Source: Henckelia pumila
Lineage: Eukaryota; Streptophyta; Magnoliopsida; Lamiales; Gesneriaceae
Length of the DNA stretch: 64,000 nt
NCBI RefSeq assembly: GCF_033568475.1
Contig: NC_133122.1
Location: forward strand, 137,709,402 to 137,773,401
Reading direction: 5' to 3'
Under the pieces are notes generated by a model that saw only the letters and a list, made by a program, of their open reading frames with translations, was not told the origin of the DNA and did not search any database. The position numbers were made by a program, and so were the translations under genes. This document shows positions 34,970 through 46,563 of the stretch, piece by piece. Position 1 is the stretch's first letter. Each line of letters begins with the position of its first letter.

Positions 34970-37231
34970 TCAATGAAACAACTCTGGAAATCTCTGTCTC
35001 ATGTCTGACTCAGTCTCCCAAGTCGCTTCTTCGATGCTATGTCGACTCCACTGAACTTTTACTAGCTGAATTATTTTGTTTCTGAGCTGTTTGTCTTTGC
35101 GATCAAGAATCTGAATAGGCTGCTCAAAATAACTAAGAGTCTCGTCAAGTTCAGCTTCATCAGACTGAAGAATATGGGAAGGATCAGGCTGATACTTCCG
35201 CAGCATAGAGACATGGAATACGTCATGAATACCAGACAAAGATGGAGGAAGAGCAAGTCAATAAGCAAGATCGCCTATCTTCTCGATAATCTCATATGGA
35301 CCGATAAAACGTGGAGATAACTTTCCTCTCTTTCCAAATCTGACCATACCTCTAAACGGAGAAATCTTCAAGAAAGCTCTGTCTCCCTGATCAAAAGATA
35401 GAGGTCGTCGTCTGATATTTGCATACTTTGCTTGTCTATCCTGAGCTGTTTTCATTCTTTTCTGAATAAGCTTTACTTTCTCTGTCATTTCTCGGATCAT
35501 ATCAGGCCCAACATCAGGAACATCTGAGATATCATCCCAGTACAACGGTGATCTGCATTTATTTCCGTACAATGCTTCAAAAGGAGTCATCTCAATGCTC
35601 GTCTGATAGCTGTTATTATAAGAAAATTCTGCAAGTGGTAATGAATCTTGCCAACTAGTACCAAAATCTAGTACTACAGCTCTCAACATATCCTCAAGTG
35701 TCTGGATAGTCCGCTCTGACTGTCCGTCTGTTTGAGGATGATAAGCTGTACTCAGATGCAATTGAGTACCAAGAGCTTGTTGCAAGCTATGCCAAAAGTG
35801 TGATGTAAATCTAGGGTCTCGATCTGAAACAATAAATTTAGGCACACCATGTAATCTTACCACTTCTCTGACGTAGATTTCTGCCATCTGATCATGTCTG
35901 TACGTCATTCTGTACGGAATAAAACATGCTGATTTCGTCAAACGATCAATAATCATCCAAATGGCATCGCACCCTCTGGATGAACGTGGTAGCTGTGTAA
36001 CGAAATCCATGGAAATGTGATCCCATTTCCATTCTGGAACTGATAGACTCTGCAATAGACCACCTGGTTTCTTTCTTTTTGCTTTTACCTGTTGGCAATT
36101 CAAACATCTGGCTACAAATTCAGTCACATCTGACTTCATTTGTTTCCACCAATACTGCATTTTCAAATCATTATACATTTTTCTGCCACCAGGATGAATA
36201 CTGAATCGACTACTGTGAGCCTCTTTCAAGATTTGTTGTTTCAAAGCTGAAACATCTGGAACAACAAGTCTGTTATTCGCATATAACACATTATCAGCAC
36301 TGACCTGATATTCAGATTGATGTCCAGATCTGACCATAGCAATTGAATTCTGAATATTCTGATCCTCTTTCTGTGCTTCTTTGATTCGTATCAAAAGTTC
36401 TGGCTCAGCTCGTATAGCACAAACACAGATAGGGTGCATATCTGTTGCAAATATTAATCCAGAAAGACAACAATCTTCCACCATTTGAGATACACCTATC
36501 GTAGACAAGGATAAAAAACATACCTTTCTACTTAAGGCGTCCGCAGCTGCATTAGATTTTCCTGGATAATATTTAATCTCGCAATCGAAATCTTTCAATA
36601 AATCAAGCCATCTACGCTGTCTCATATTCAATTCTGATTGCGAAAATAGATATTTCAAACTTTTGTGATCTGAAAAGATTTCAAACTTCTCACCATAAAG
36701 ATAATGTCGCCATATCTTCAATGCAAAGACAATAGCGGCAAGCTCCAGATCATGGATAGGATATCGAGTCTCGTGTGGCTTTAACTGTCTCGAAGCATAA
36801 GCGATAACATGACCTCTCTGCATAAGCACACAACCCAGACCCTTGTGAGAAGCATCACAATATACAACAAAATCACCTGTACCTGATGGAATCGTCAAGA
36901 CAGGTGCACTTGTAAGCCTTTTCTTCAACTCCAAGAAACTAGTTTCACAGGCTTCAGTCCAGACATACGGCTTATTCTTCTAAGTCAGTTGCGTAATAGG
37001 CTTCGCAATGCTGGAAAAATCTCTGATAAAACGTCTATAATAACCTGCCAAGCCCATAAAACTCCGTATGTCTGGCACTGATGTAGGTCTAGGCCAATTC
37101 AATACAGCCTCGACCTTGCTTGAATCCATTGAAATCCCATCACCTGAAATAATATGCCCAAGAAACACAACTTTCTGCAACCAAAATTCACATTTCGATA
37201 ACTTAGCATATAATTTCTCATTTCTCAAAGT
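34970..37231 (-). pseudogene. Gypsy pol, 3' part: end of RT, RNase H, integrase, chromodomain
   Basis: Continues the polyprotein from 37232. The piece 37228-36980 holds the end of RT ([25 protein letters not shown]). After a TAG at 36980-36982 comes a long frame with RNase H ([32 protein letters not shown]), the integrase zinc region ([10 protein letters not shown] ... CLNCQQVK) and the integrase core ([32 protein letters not shown]). A TGA at 35258-35260, where kin have CGA in AYRLALP, separates the end (DVFHVSMLRKY, then QWSRHSIEEATWETE), which resembles the Tekay-type chromodomain. The last stop is at 34970. Catalytic residues are visible, so only the stops disable it. Confidence 0.93.
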
Positions 37232-39561
37232 CTATAAAATGAGTCGGAGATGTTCAGCATGCTCATGTACATTCTTGGAATAGATCAAGATATCATCGAT
37301 AAAAATAATGACAAAGTCATCCAAATATTTCTGAAATACCCGATTCATCAATCCCATAAATAATGCAGGAGCATTGGTTAAACCAAAAGGCATGACGATA
37401 AATTCATAATGTCCATACCTTGTTCTAAAAGCAGTTTTAGGAATATCTTCATCTCGTACTCTCAGTTGATGATATCCAGATCGCAAATCAATCTTCGAAT
37501 AGATAGCTGAACCCTGTAGCTGATCAAACAAATAATCTATTCTAGGCAGTGGATATTTATTCTTGATGGTTACCTTATTCAGTTGCCGATAATCAATGCA
37601 TAAGCGCATGGAACCATCTTTCTTTCGTACAAACAGTACCGGAGCGCCCCAAGGTGAAACACTCGGTTTAATGTACCCCTTGGCTAACAAATCTTCCAAT
37701 TGATCCTTCAACTCCTTCAATTCAATAGGTGCCATTCTGTAAGGAGCTTTGGATATTGGTTGTGTACCTGGTATTAAATCAATGCTGAAATCTATATCTC
37801 GTACTGGAGGTAACCCAGGAATTTCATCAGAAAATATATCAGCAAATTCATGCACAACTGGAATATCTGTTACTGCTGGACTGGATTTCAATACATCGAC
37901 TGCATAAATCAGAAATCCTTTCGCCCCTCTCTGCAATAAACGGGTCATAGATAACACAGATATCAAAGGAATCTTGGCTCGAGAACCCTTACCGTAGAAT
38001 TTCCATTCAGATGCCATTTCTGGTCTAAATCGAACCACTTTCTGGAAACAATCTACAGTTGCTCTGTACTTGGTTAACATGTCGATACCAACAATACAAT
38101 CAAAATCTGATAATCCAAGTACTATACAATCTATATTAATCACATTCCCGTCATATTGCAACGCACAATTTCGAATCATTCGAACAGATATAATACCTTC
38201 ACCCAACGGTGATGAAATAGAAACAACAGTAGGCAATGGCTCAGAAGATAAAGAATGCATCATAACAAATTTTTCAGAGATGAATGTATGAGATGCACCT
38301 GTATCTATCAAAACATAGGTAGGATAACCATAAATAAAGCAGTTACCTGCTATGACATCGTCAGGTGCCGCCTGTGCCTGTTCCTCAGTAAGTGCAAAAA
38401 CTCGAGCCTGTTGTCTAGGAGGTTGAGTCACAGTCTGGCTTCCTCCTCCTCTGGTCTGTTGCTGAGGTTGCTGAGGCTGAAATGAATGCACTGATTGCCT
38501 TTCGGCCTGAGGTATTGGTCGAGAAGAACTTTCACCTATAGCTCTTTGAGGACATACCTTGGCATAGTGACCAGGTTGACGACAAATATTGCAATTACCT
38601 GTCACACCCTTGCACTGATCACTTGAATGTTTTCCACCACACTTAAAACAGAATGCTCCTGATTCACCAGTTCTCTGACCTGCCCCAAACTGTCTCTGTC
38701 CACTAGAACTTGAAGAACTACTACCTGGCTTCTTAAATTGCTTTCCCTTTGGCTTGAATCTAGAATCCTTTCTGCCACTGCTTCCTCCCTCAAATCTGGG
38801 AGATGTTTGCTGAAACTGTGGCGGATTCTGTGGACTGAAAGCTGATACAGGCTGGGGAAATGGCTGTGGAATGAACGGTGTTCCTCTTTGTCGCAAAATA
38901 CCTGCTTCGGCTCCCTTAGCTTTTTTCAAGGCATCAGCAAAAGTATTTGGTCGTCCACTGTTCACCAAGGTAAACACATCTGGATTAAGGCCATTGATAA
39001 ACTGATCCGCCATTGCTTCATCAGTAGCTGCTATATGTGGTGCAAACTTCAAAAGACTTGAAAATTTGGCCACATATTCCTCGATATTCAAATTACCTTG
39101 CCTTAGATTGGCAAATTCAGCACCCTTATCCTTCCTGTAGGAGACTGGAAAGAAACGTTGATAGAACTCAGTTTTAAATACAGTCCAGTTGATATCGTAC
39201 CTCGTTGTTCCAATGCCCGTTTGGTAGTAATCCACCAACTTTTGGCAACTTCATGAAGTTGATGTATTACCAGTCGGATACGACGATCATCTGTATAGTC
39301 AAGTGATTCAAATAGTTGTTCTATATCTTCAAGCCAATTTTCACAATCAACTGAGTTTTCTGTTCCTTTCAGTTTTGGCGGTTTGAATGACTGAAATCGC
39401 TTTAACAAAGTCTCCATTGGAGTAGCAGTAGGATCCAACGGGTCAGTAGATGTACTACCCTGTGCAGTCTGAGTTTCAACAATTGGCGGTGGTACTTGTA
39501 CTGGTTCAGCTGGAGGAACCACTAATGGCTGTCTAATGACCGGTGCTTTACGGGGAGGCAT
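37232..39561 (-). pseudogene. Gypsy gag-pol, 5' part: Gag, protease, RT
   Basis: Gag starts MPPRKAPVIRQ at 39561, about 320 bp inside the primer-binding site. It runs in one frame to about 39215, where a single-base change moves it to the frame that ends at 37232. In that frame lie the rest of Gag ([15 protein letters not shown]), a Gln/Pro-rich region, two zinc motifs ([13 protein letters not shown] and [14 protein letters not shown], residues about 197-229), protease ([12 protein letters not shown], about residue 312) and RT ([36 protein letters not shown]). It ends at a TAG, where kin read Gln before TLR. Gag coats the particle, protease matures it and RT copies the RNA. Confidence 0.93.
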
Positions 39562-39882
39562 ATCTGATTGTCAAACAGATTAGTGCATAAACAATATAAT
39601 ATGCAGAAATTTATTCCATCCTTCTCTGATAAGCATTCTCATGCATTCTCATGAGAATTCAGGTTCTGACTGAGGATATTCTGGAATACAATTGCATATA
39701 TATAGCATGCAGTAGAAATAAAAGCACATAATCATGCAATCACATAATTATTGCTATATATAAAGCATGCTAGCAGATAATGCACATAATCAGATATAAC
39801 ATGTACTCTCATGCAATATTAAACAATCAGACAGACTCAAACTACCCCGCTCATCAACTTCTATCTAAATCCAGAAACTTAT

Positions 39883-39894
39883 GCTCTGATACCA
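39883..39894 (-). other. Primer-binding site of nest-level-3 gypsy
   Basis: TGGTATCAGAGC on the minus strand, five bases from the 5' LTR. It is complementary to initiator-Met tRNA. Confidence 0.92.
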
Positions 39895-39899
39895 CCTAT

Positions 39900-41993
39900 T
39901 GTGGGGACCCGGGTTGCTAATCTTATCTTAGGACAATTTATTTTAGTTAACAATTAAACAAGTACTTAAAAGAATTAAAGAAACAAGAGCTAAATTTTTT
40001 TTTTTTTAAAAGATAGGAGGTCTCGCTCGATCGGTAAAACTTTGCCGATCGAGCGAGCACAAGTGCTCAAGCTCTCTGTTTCAGAATTCCATGCCTCGCT
40101 CGATCGGTATATTTTTACCGATCGAGCGAGCACATTGCTCGATTCCTCTGTTTTGCCAAAATATGGCCTCGCTCGATCGGTGCATTTCTACCGATCGAGC
40201 GAGCACAGGTTTCAGCAACTTCTGCTGTCAAATTCTGCTGTCAAGCCTTGTACAAATTTAATATATGCTACAACAACCACTACATGCCATCTTATAAGCT
40301 GTTATAAACTTCTAAACATGATATACATCAACTAGCACGTGTTCAAGCCATAATATACAAAGTTCTTGTATCTTTCTAGCATTGTTCAACAACACAAACG
40401 ACAAGACTTGCTGCTAAACCCGTGTCCTCACTTGCTACACATCTAGCTTGAGCTATCCTTGTCTCTTCTGACTAGCTCCTGCCCCACCTATTGCCATGCA
40501 TACATACAAAACAAAGCAATAGCCGGATAACTCCGGTGAGAATAAAATCCCAGTATAAACAACATAAATCACGAGATAATAAACGTGAATGCAATGCAAA
40601 TGGCAAAGGAAGGCTATCAAGCTGATATCAATAAAACTTAGTTCTTTGGGATCCCGAGGAATAAAATAACTATCAAACCACCGACACTCCCATTCGAGGA
40701 GGCATCAAGTATTTTAGTCCTCTGACTTTGGTACGATTATAGAGAGTCTTCTGGCTCTGAAAGCGAAGGATGCAATCCATGCCACTCAACTATAATCCAC
40801 CAAACGTCAATGCACTCTAGGCTTTTAACCCTCTGTGCTTTTAGGCTGGAGTTCAAGATGAATGTAACATAAGTTGTATGCATTAAAAGCTATAAAACAC
40901 ATCTTGAACAACTAAGCATATAAGCAAGCAAAGCAATACAAACAAGTAATCACATAAGAAACATAAATAAGCAAGTATGTGATTGACATGAGAATACTTG
41001 AAATGAAAGCTATTTCAAGCATTCTATCCCATCTGGATTCGCTGCCATTTATACCTTTCTATGTCACGTCTGAAAGTACTTCAAATCTGCAAGTACATCA
41101 ATGAAAATTCATATCAAAAGGTTGCTCCACTTCTCAACTCAATCTCAAGTGCAAATGCTAGCAAACCTTGCTTCAAATCCTTCTCGGTTTGACTCGGAGA
41201 TCTCGAGTTCGGCAACTTCGATAGAAAACTGATAAATTACATATCGAATAACTAACAAGATCAGATGCCATTCAAACCATGCTTCGTTCAATCAACAATA
41301 TCAAAGTCTTGACATTTTGCAAATCGACGGCATAACGGCTAAAACCGGCAATCCAAACAATATCCAAATCAATCCAACAATCCAGATAACTTATAATCTC
41401 TAACATATCATCTCATTACCATAAAAATCAGTATCAAACAAACATGGTAGTGTTCGAATTATTCTTCCCAAATTCATATAAAATCCGAACGACAGTCTTT
41501 TTCCAAACCGTCTGCGAATACACGATCGGTACAGCTGATATACGCATATATGATAAAATCATAATTTTCCATCTTTCACATAAAAATAAAATCTGAGATA
41601 TGTGAATAAAACATGTACCAAATCGAAGGTCTCGGAGCTGTGATCGCAGATATATATTTATCTGGAATTTCTGATAACCGGAACGCAAGTTATCGAAGCT
41701 TGAACGGGACGAAAATGGAGTTTTTGAAGGTTTGGACGATTCCTCTGTTTCTTTTCCTTTCCAAAATCTGATATGCACGTGTATTCAGCTTAATTCAAGT
41801 GTAAATTGAGATATATATCATATTTGCAGTTTAGTCCCTGAACTTTTGACTATTTGCAATTCAGTTCCCGGAAAAGCGATTTAATTCAATTTCAATCCTT
41901 TCCAATTTAAGAATATTAGAATTTAATTCTAAACTCTAAATATTCCCAAATTAAATATTCTCGGATTAAAATTAAATAATCCCGGGCCTTACA
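39900..41993 (-). repeat. 5' LTR of nest-level-3 gypsy
   Basis: 2094 bp, matching 32762-34858 end to end with about 30 single-base differences and one 2 bp indel in an AT run. The three hairpins are at 40022-40057, 40095-40130 and 40168-40203, again exactly 73 bp apart. Confidence 0.95.
40022..40203 (-). repeat. Three hairpins with 73 bp spacing, 5' LTR copy
   Basis: Same array as at 32885-33066. All arms are unchanged between the two LTRs, although the LTRs differ elsewhere by about 1.4 percent. Confidence 0.92.
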
Positions 41994-43807
41994 CTAACTA
42001 TCCAGTGCATGATCTCGAGTTGGCCGCCATTGTATTTGCGCTCAAGATTTGGAGGCATTATCTTTATGGCGAGAAATTTGAGATATTCACGGATCACAAT
42101 AGTTTGAAGTATTTATTCACTCAGGCGGAGTTGAATATGTGACAAAGACGCTGGATGGATCTTCTGAAGGATTATGATTGTGAAATCAAATATCATCCAG
42201 GTTCTGTTAATCTTACTGCTGATGCCTTAAGTCGGCAGGTGAGACTTTCTGCACTTCAGACTAATGAAATATCTCATATGATTCAAGAGTGCTGTTCATT
42301 GAGTTTTACGCTCAAGCACAAGAAAGGGAGGAATGAGATTCGGTTGTATACTATTCTATCTGAGCCAACATTGTATTCTCGGATAAGAGATGCTCAGATA
42401 TCTGATGTTAAGACTCAGCGTTTGACACGTCTGGCCATTGGAGTTAATACATCTGGATTCCATTTTCAGGCAGATGGTTTATTGTGCCTATCTAATCGAG
42501 TGGTTGTACCTAATGTTGCGGAGCTCAGGAACGATATTCTTTCTCAAGCTCACAGGAATCGATTATCAGTTCATCCTGGTAGCATGAAAATGTATAAGGA
42601 CTTGCGAACTAGATTCTGGTGGAAAGGGATGAAGCGAAGTGTGTATCAATTTGTTTCAAGATGTTTGGTTTGTCAACAGGTCAAGGCTGAACATCGATGA
42701 CCAGGTGGATTACTGCAGAATCTTGAGATTTCCGAATGAAAGTGGGAGCACATAACTATGGATTTTGTCACCCACTTACCTATGACATCACGTCAGTGTG
42801 ATGATATCTGGGTCGTTGTTGACCGTTTGACAAAATCAGCACACTTTATTCCTTATAACCGGGAGTATTCTTATGATCGCATGGTACGTTTATACATCCA
42901 GGAGATAGTGCGATTACATGGGATTCCAGTGAGCATAGTCAGTGATAGAGACCCGCGATTTACCTCATGTTTTTGGGGTAGTTTTCAGGAGGCGTTGGGT
43001 ACCACTCTGAGTTTGAGCACTGCATATCATCGGGAGACTGACGGGCAGTCAGAGCGGACGATTCGTACGCTGGAGGATATGCTACGTTCTTCTGTCATGG
43101 ATTTTGGCTTATCTTGGCAGGATCAGTTACCTTTGATCGAATTTGCCTACAATAATAGTTATCATCGTAGTATTGATATGGCACCTTTCGAGGCATTGTA
43201 CGGTTGACGGTGTCGTACTCCGTTATTCTGGGATGAAGTCGGGGAACGACAAGTCGAGGGTCCTGAATTGGTGCAGCAGATTGTAGACAAGGTAGATTTG
43301 ATCAAGCATAGGATCAAAGTTGCTCAAGATAGACAAGCCAGTTATGCTAATATTCGCCGCAGGACACTTCAGTTTGAGCCTGGTGAATATGTGTTCCTTC
43401 GAGTATCACCTTTCAGGAAGGTGATGAGATTCGGCGAGAAAGGCAAGTTGTCTCCTTGTTTTATTGGGCCTTTCCAGATACTGGAGAAGATCGGAGATGT
43501 TGCATATCGTTTGGCTTTACCGCCAAATCTTTCCAGTATACATAATGTTTTTCATGTGTCGTTACTTTGACAGTATATAGCTGATGAATCTCATGTGATT
43601 CAGTCTACTGATATTCAGCTAGAGCCAGATCTGTCTTTTGTTGAACGACCAATCTGTATCCTAGACAGGAAGGAGAAAGTTCTTCGGAACAAGACTATAC
43701 CACTTGTGATGGTACAGTGGCAGCGCCGAGGCGTTGAAGAAGCAACTTGGGAAACTGAAAGTCGTATGCAAGCAAAATATCCTGAGTTGTTTACTTTGTA
43801 CTTTTGA
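41994..43807 (+). pseudogene. Nest-level-2 gypsy pol, 3' part: RNase H, integrase, chromodomain
   Basis: Resumes the level-2 polyprotein after the insert, beginning with the duplicated CTAAC. It shows the rest of RNase H ([28 protein letters not shown]), the integrase zinc region (HRNRLSVHPG ... CLVCQQVK), integrase core ([32 protein letters not shown]) and the chromodomain-like end (QWQRRGVEEATWETE), stopping at 43807. Premature stops are at 42140-42142, 42698-42700, 43205-43207 and 43568-43570 (all TGA where the related element at 60663 has CGA) and 42737-42739 (TGA for Trp). Between them the protein is well preserved. Confidence 0.93.
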
Positions 43808-43914
43808 TTTACCATGTAAGATGTAATTACAGTTGTTGTAATAAAACATGGTTTGATGTTTCATATTATTATCTTGATTTTGTCTTTAGATGTTATTTCG
43901 CAGACGAAATATCT

Positions 43915-43928
43915 AAAGGTGGGGAGAA
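43915..43928 (+). other. Polypurine tract of nest-level-2 gypsy
   Basis: AAAGGTGGGGAGAA ends exactly at the 3' LTR start. Confidence 0.88.
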
Positions 43929-45396
43929 TGTAGTAACCCTGATTCCATTTTAAGATAATAATATGTTAAACATGATTAAGGGTTGGTAATTAATCAATTT
44001 CGGAGTATTATTGGACTTCGGAAGAGAATATGGGCTTTTGACTTTGGGCCGGATCGGAAGCTCCGAACCCAGATCGGAAGTTCCGATCCTAGCCACATGG
44101 GAAGCTCATCGGAAGCACAGAGATCGGAAGCTCCGATCCTGGAACGGAAGTTCCGACCTCCAGCTGCCAGCTATGTTCGATGACTCAGCCGCGAGTTTTG
44201 ACCAGTGTTGAACGTAGAGCAGATCGGAAGCTCCGATCGCCCGATCGGAAGTTCCGATCCTGGCGTGTCCTGCATGCACGCAATGAGCTGGATCGGAAGC
44301 TCCGATCCTGAAATAGGAATTTCCGATCCTGGCCGGGAATTTTGCCTATAAATAGGACTCGTTCGATTTTATTTTGAAATACGAATTCCCGAGTTTCCTT
44401 CTACAGTTATATAGTGTGAGATATACACTTGAGGGCCCTATCGGTTATAATAGAGGATCTGGAATAACCAAGGTGTGGTTATAGTCATCCGGGACTAGCG
44501 ACTTCAAAGGGCTAACTACGGACGAAGGTATGGTCCGGGAATCTATTTAAGTTTTGGGAGTACTTATTAGCTTAGTTAAGGCTTATAGAATTTATGTAGT
44601 GATACGGTAAACTTTTGAATATAGGCTTGGAACCTAGGATCCTATTATACTTGAACTAGCCTAGAGGTACGTACACATTGACTGAGATTGCCAGCGAGTA
44701 TATATGTTTATATGTTGCATTTATTTGGCATTATTATATGGCATGATATATGATTTACTGCTTTTTATATTCATATGTCATGTGCATATACACGTTGAGC
44801 CTATACCTTGTTATACCTGACTATAGAGCCGCTCAGCTCTATACTCGATAGTCTGTCACTGAGAGTACCGCGACGGCGGGGGCATTTATGTCTGTCTACT
44901 CTGGTGTACTAGACGAGTGTGGTTGCACCTAGAGGTTGATCCGTGCGGTGGCAGCACTCATGTGGCGCCGGTTCTGAGCATGATTTTCAGATGACCCTGT
45001 ACCAGTAATCATATTGCATGTATTATATACATATGTTTACTCATGTCTATGTACTGGGCATTAGCGCTCACGTCCTAGTTGTTATCTTGGACACCCTATT
45101 CCATGGAGCAGGTCGCAGGATGGACGGAGCTGGTAGTTCAAGGCAGGACTAGGGAGCAGGAGCCTTGAGGATTTTATTATACAGCAGGATCTGATATAGC
45201 TGTATAATGTTTACTGTTTAAGATTTCGATTTGGTTGTATCACTACAGATTTAAGCCTGGATTATGTTACTAAGCTGATATGTAAATTATGGTTTTGTTT
45301 CCGCACATTTTTACTCTGTTAAGTATTTTTCTGTATTAAGATTAATGCATGCTATTAGTTGCCAGTTAGTAGGTGATTCCAAGCAGGGTCACTACA
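43929..45396 (+). repeat. 3' LTR of nest-level-2 gypsy
   Basis: 1468 bp, TGTAGTAACCC to GGGTCACTACA. It has the ten-box array at 44052-44330 and TATA at 44347-44354. It is followed by target duplication AGGAG. Confidence 0.95.
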
Positions 45397-45401
45397 AGGA
45401 G

Positions 45402-46079
45402 TATGCTTATATGAATAAGATTCCTTATGCCTCTGCTGTCGGAAGCCTCATGTATGCAATGGTGTGCACCAGACCAGACATAGCACATGCAGTGGGAGTT
45501 GTGAGCAGGTTTATGAGCAATCCGAGAAAACAACACTGGGAAGCAGTGAAGTGGATTCTCAGATACTTGAAAGGTACTACTGGTTTATCTCTATGCTTCA
45601 GGAGGACTAATCAGGACTTACAAGGATATGTCGATGCCGACATGGGTGGTGACTTAGATGGCAGAAAGAGTACTACTGGATATGTGTTCACATTGGGTGG
45701 TATGGCAGTAAGTTGGGTGTCCAAGTTGCAAAAGATTGTTGCACTTTCAACTACTGAAGCTGAGTATGTTGCAGTCACGGAAGCGAGCAAAGAGATGATT
45801 TGGTTGAGATCATTCTTTGAAGAGTTGGGTCAGAAGCTTGAGGATAGCACATTACACTGTGACAGTCAGAGTGCTATTCATTTGACAAAGAATCCTATTT
45901 ATCATGCTAGGACGAAGCATATACAGGTTCGGTACCATTTTATCAGATCAGTTTTGGAATATGGAATCTTGATGCTTGAGAAGATTCCTGGAAGTAAAAA
46001 TCCAGCTGATATGTTCACAAAGGCGGTGACCACTGACAAACTGGAGTTGTGTTCGACTTCAGTTGGATTGCAAGAATAA
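45402..46079 (+). pseudogene. Nest-level-1 copia pol, 3' part: RNase H
   Basis: Continuation of the copia polyprotein split at 28536. It begins with the RT connection block (KIPYASAVGSLMYAM) and holds RNase H (YVDADMGGD, STTEAEYVA, HCDSQSAIHL) and the usual tail (NPADMFTKAV), ending TAA at 46077-46079. No stop or frameshift is seen in this half. Apparent upstream start codons, such as one at 45345, lie in the gypsy LTR and are not real. Confidence 0.92.
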
Positions 46080-46134
46080 GCAAGGAGGGATGAGTTGCTG
46101 CATTGACTGTGTGAAGCCATGATTGAAATAAGTC

Positions 46135-46149
46135 TTCAAGTGGGAGAAT
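46135..46149 (+). other. Polypurine tract of nest-level-1 copia
   Basis: A purine-rich run (CAAGTGGGAGAA) directly before the 3' LTR start. Confidence 0.8.
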
Positions 46150-46558
46150 TGTTAAAGGTGAGGCCCATTAAAGAATCCCACATCGGAAGTTTGAAGAAAG
46201 AAGAATGAAGGATCTACTATAAATAGAGCTCCCTTATTTCAGTTATTGTATCCCATTCTTCTCTTTTGTATTGACAGTAGAGAAGAAAATAAAGAGTAAA
46301 AAAAAAGAGTTGTTTTTTTTTTAGGTGATCTCTTGTGTGAGTTAGAGAAATATTTTCTCGGTAATACTCAAGGCTTAGGTGTTGAGAGATATAGTGTTTT
46401 GTATACACTTGTAATATTTCTCCGATAATAATGATTTGCAGCAGCTCCGTGGACGTAGCTTATATTGGGTGAACCACGTAAATCTTTGGTGTCCTTATTG
46501 ATTATTTTATTCCGTAATTTCTATTATCGTGATGTTCGCTTCGGTATAATGCACAACA
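46150..46558 (+). repeat. 3' LTR of nest-level-1 copia
   Basis: 409 bp, starts TGTTAAAGG and ends CACAACA, with TATAAATA at 46217-46224. The following AATCA matches the bases before the 5' LTR. Confidence 0.92.
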
Positions 46559-46563
46559 AATCA

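Larger units (their letters stand above)
32762..41993 (-). mobile_element. Nest level 3: complete gypsy chromovirus
   Basis: A full-length minus-strand gypsy element of 9232 bp inside the RNase H region of the level-2 gypsy. Target duplication CTAAC stands at 32757-32761 and 41994-41998. LTRs are 32762-34858 (3') and 39900-41993 (5'), with about 30 differences by eye (about 1.4 percent), so it is the youngest of the three. All standard parts are present: primer-binding site, Gag, protease, RT, RNase H, integrase, chromodomain-like end and polypurine tract. A frameshift and three in-frame stops make it non-functional as it stands. Confidence 0.95.
28537..45396 (+). mobile_element. Nest level 2: gypsy chromovirus, interrupted
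   Basis: A gypsy element in the copia RT/RNase H region, with target duplication AGGAG at 28532-28536 and 45397-45401. LTRs 28537-30002 and 43929-45396 differ at about 33 positions by eye (about 2.2 percent). Its internal region encodes Gag-Pol on the plus strand and is itself split by a minus-strand gypsy element at 32762-41993. Without the insert it would be about 7.6 kb. The chromodomain-like C-terminus suggests a Tekay/Del-type chromovirus, and its proteins are close to the element at 59194-64000. Confidence 0.95.
24849..46558 (+). mobile_element. Nest level 1: copia retrotransposon, interrupted
   Basis: The outermost element of a three-level nest. LTRs 24849-25257 and 46150-46558 (409 bp each) flank a copia gag-pol. 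The 5-bp sequence AATCA stands on both sides (24844-24848 and 46559-46563), matching a copia target duplication if the LTR ends CACAACA (5' copy CACAAGA). Removing the gypsy insertion at 28537-45396 and one AGGAG rejoins the pol reading frame. About 15 differences between the LTRs by eye (roughly 3.7 percent) make it the oldest of the nest. The short LTR and Pol motifs suggest a Tork-like lineage. Confidence 0.93.
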
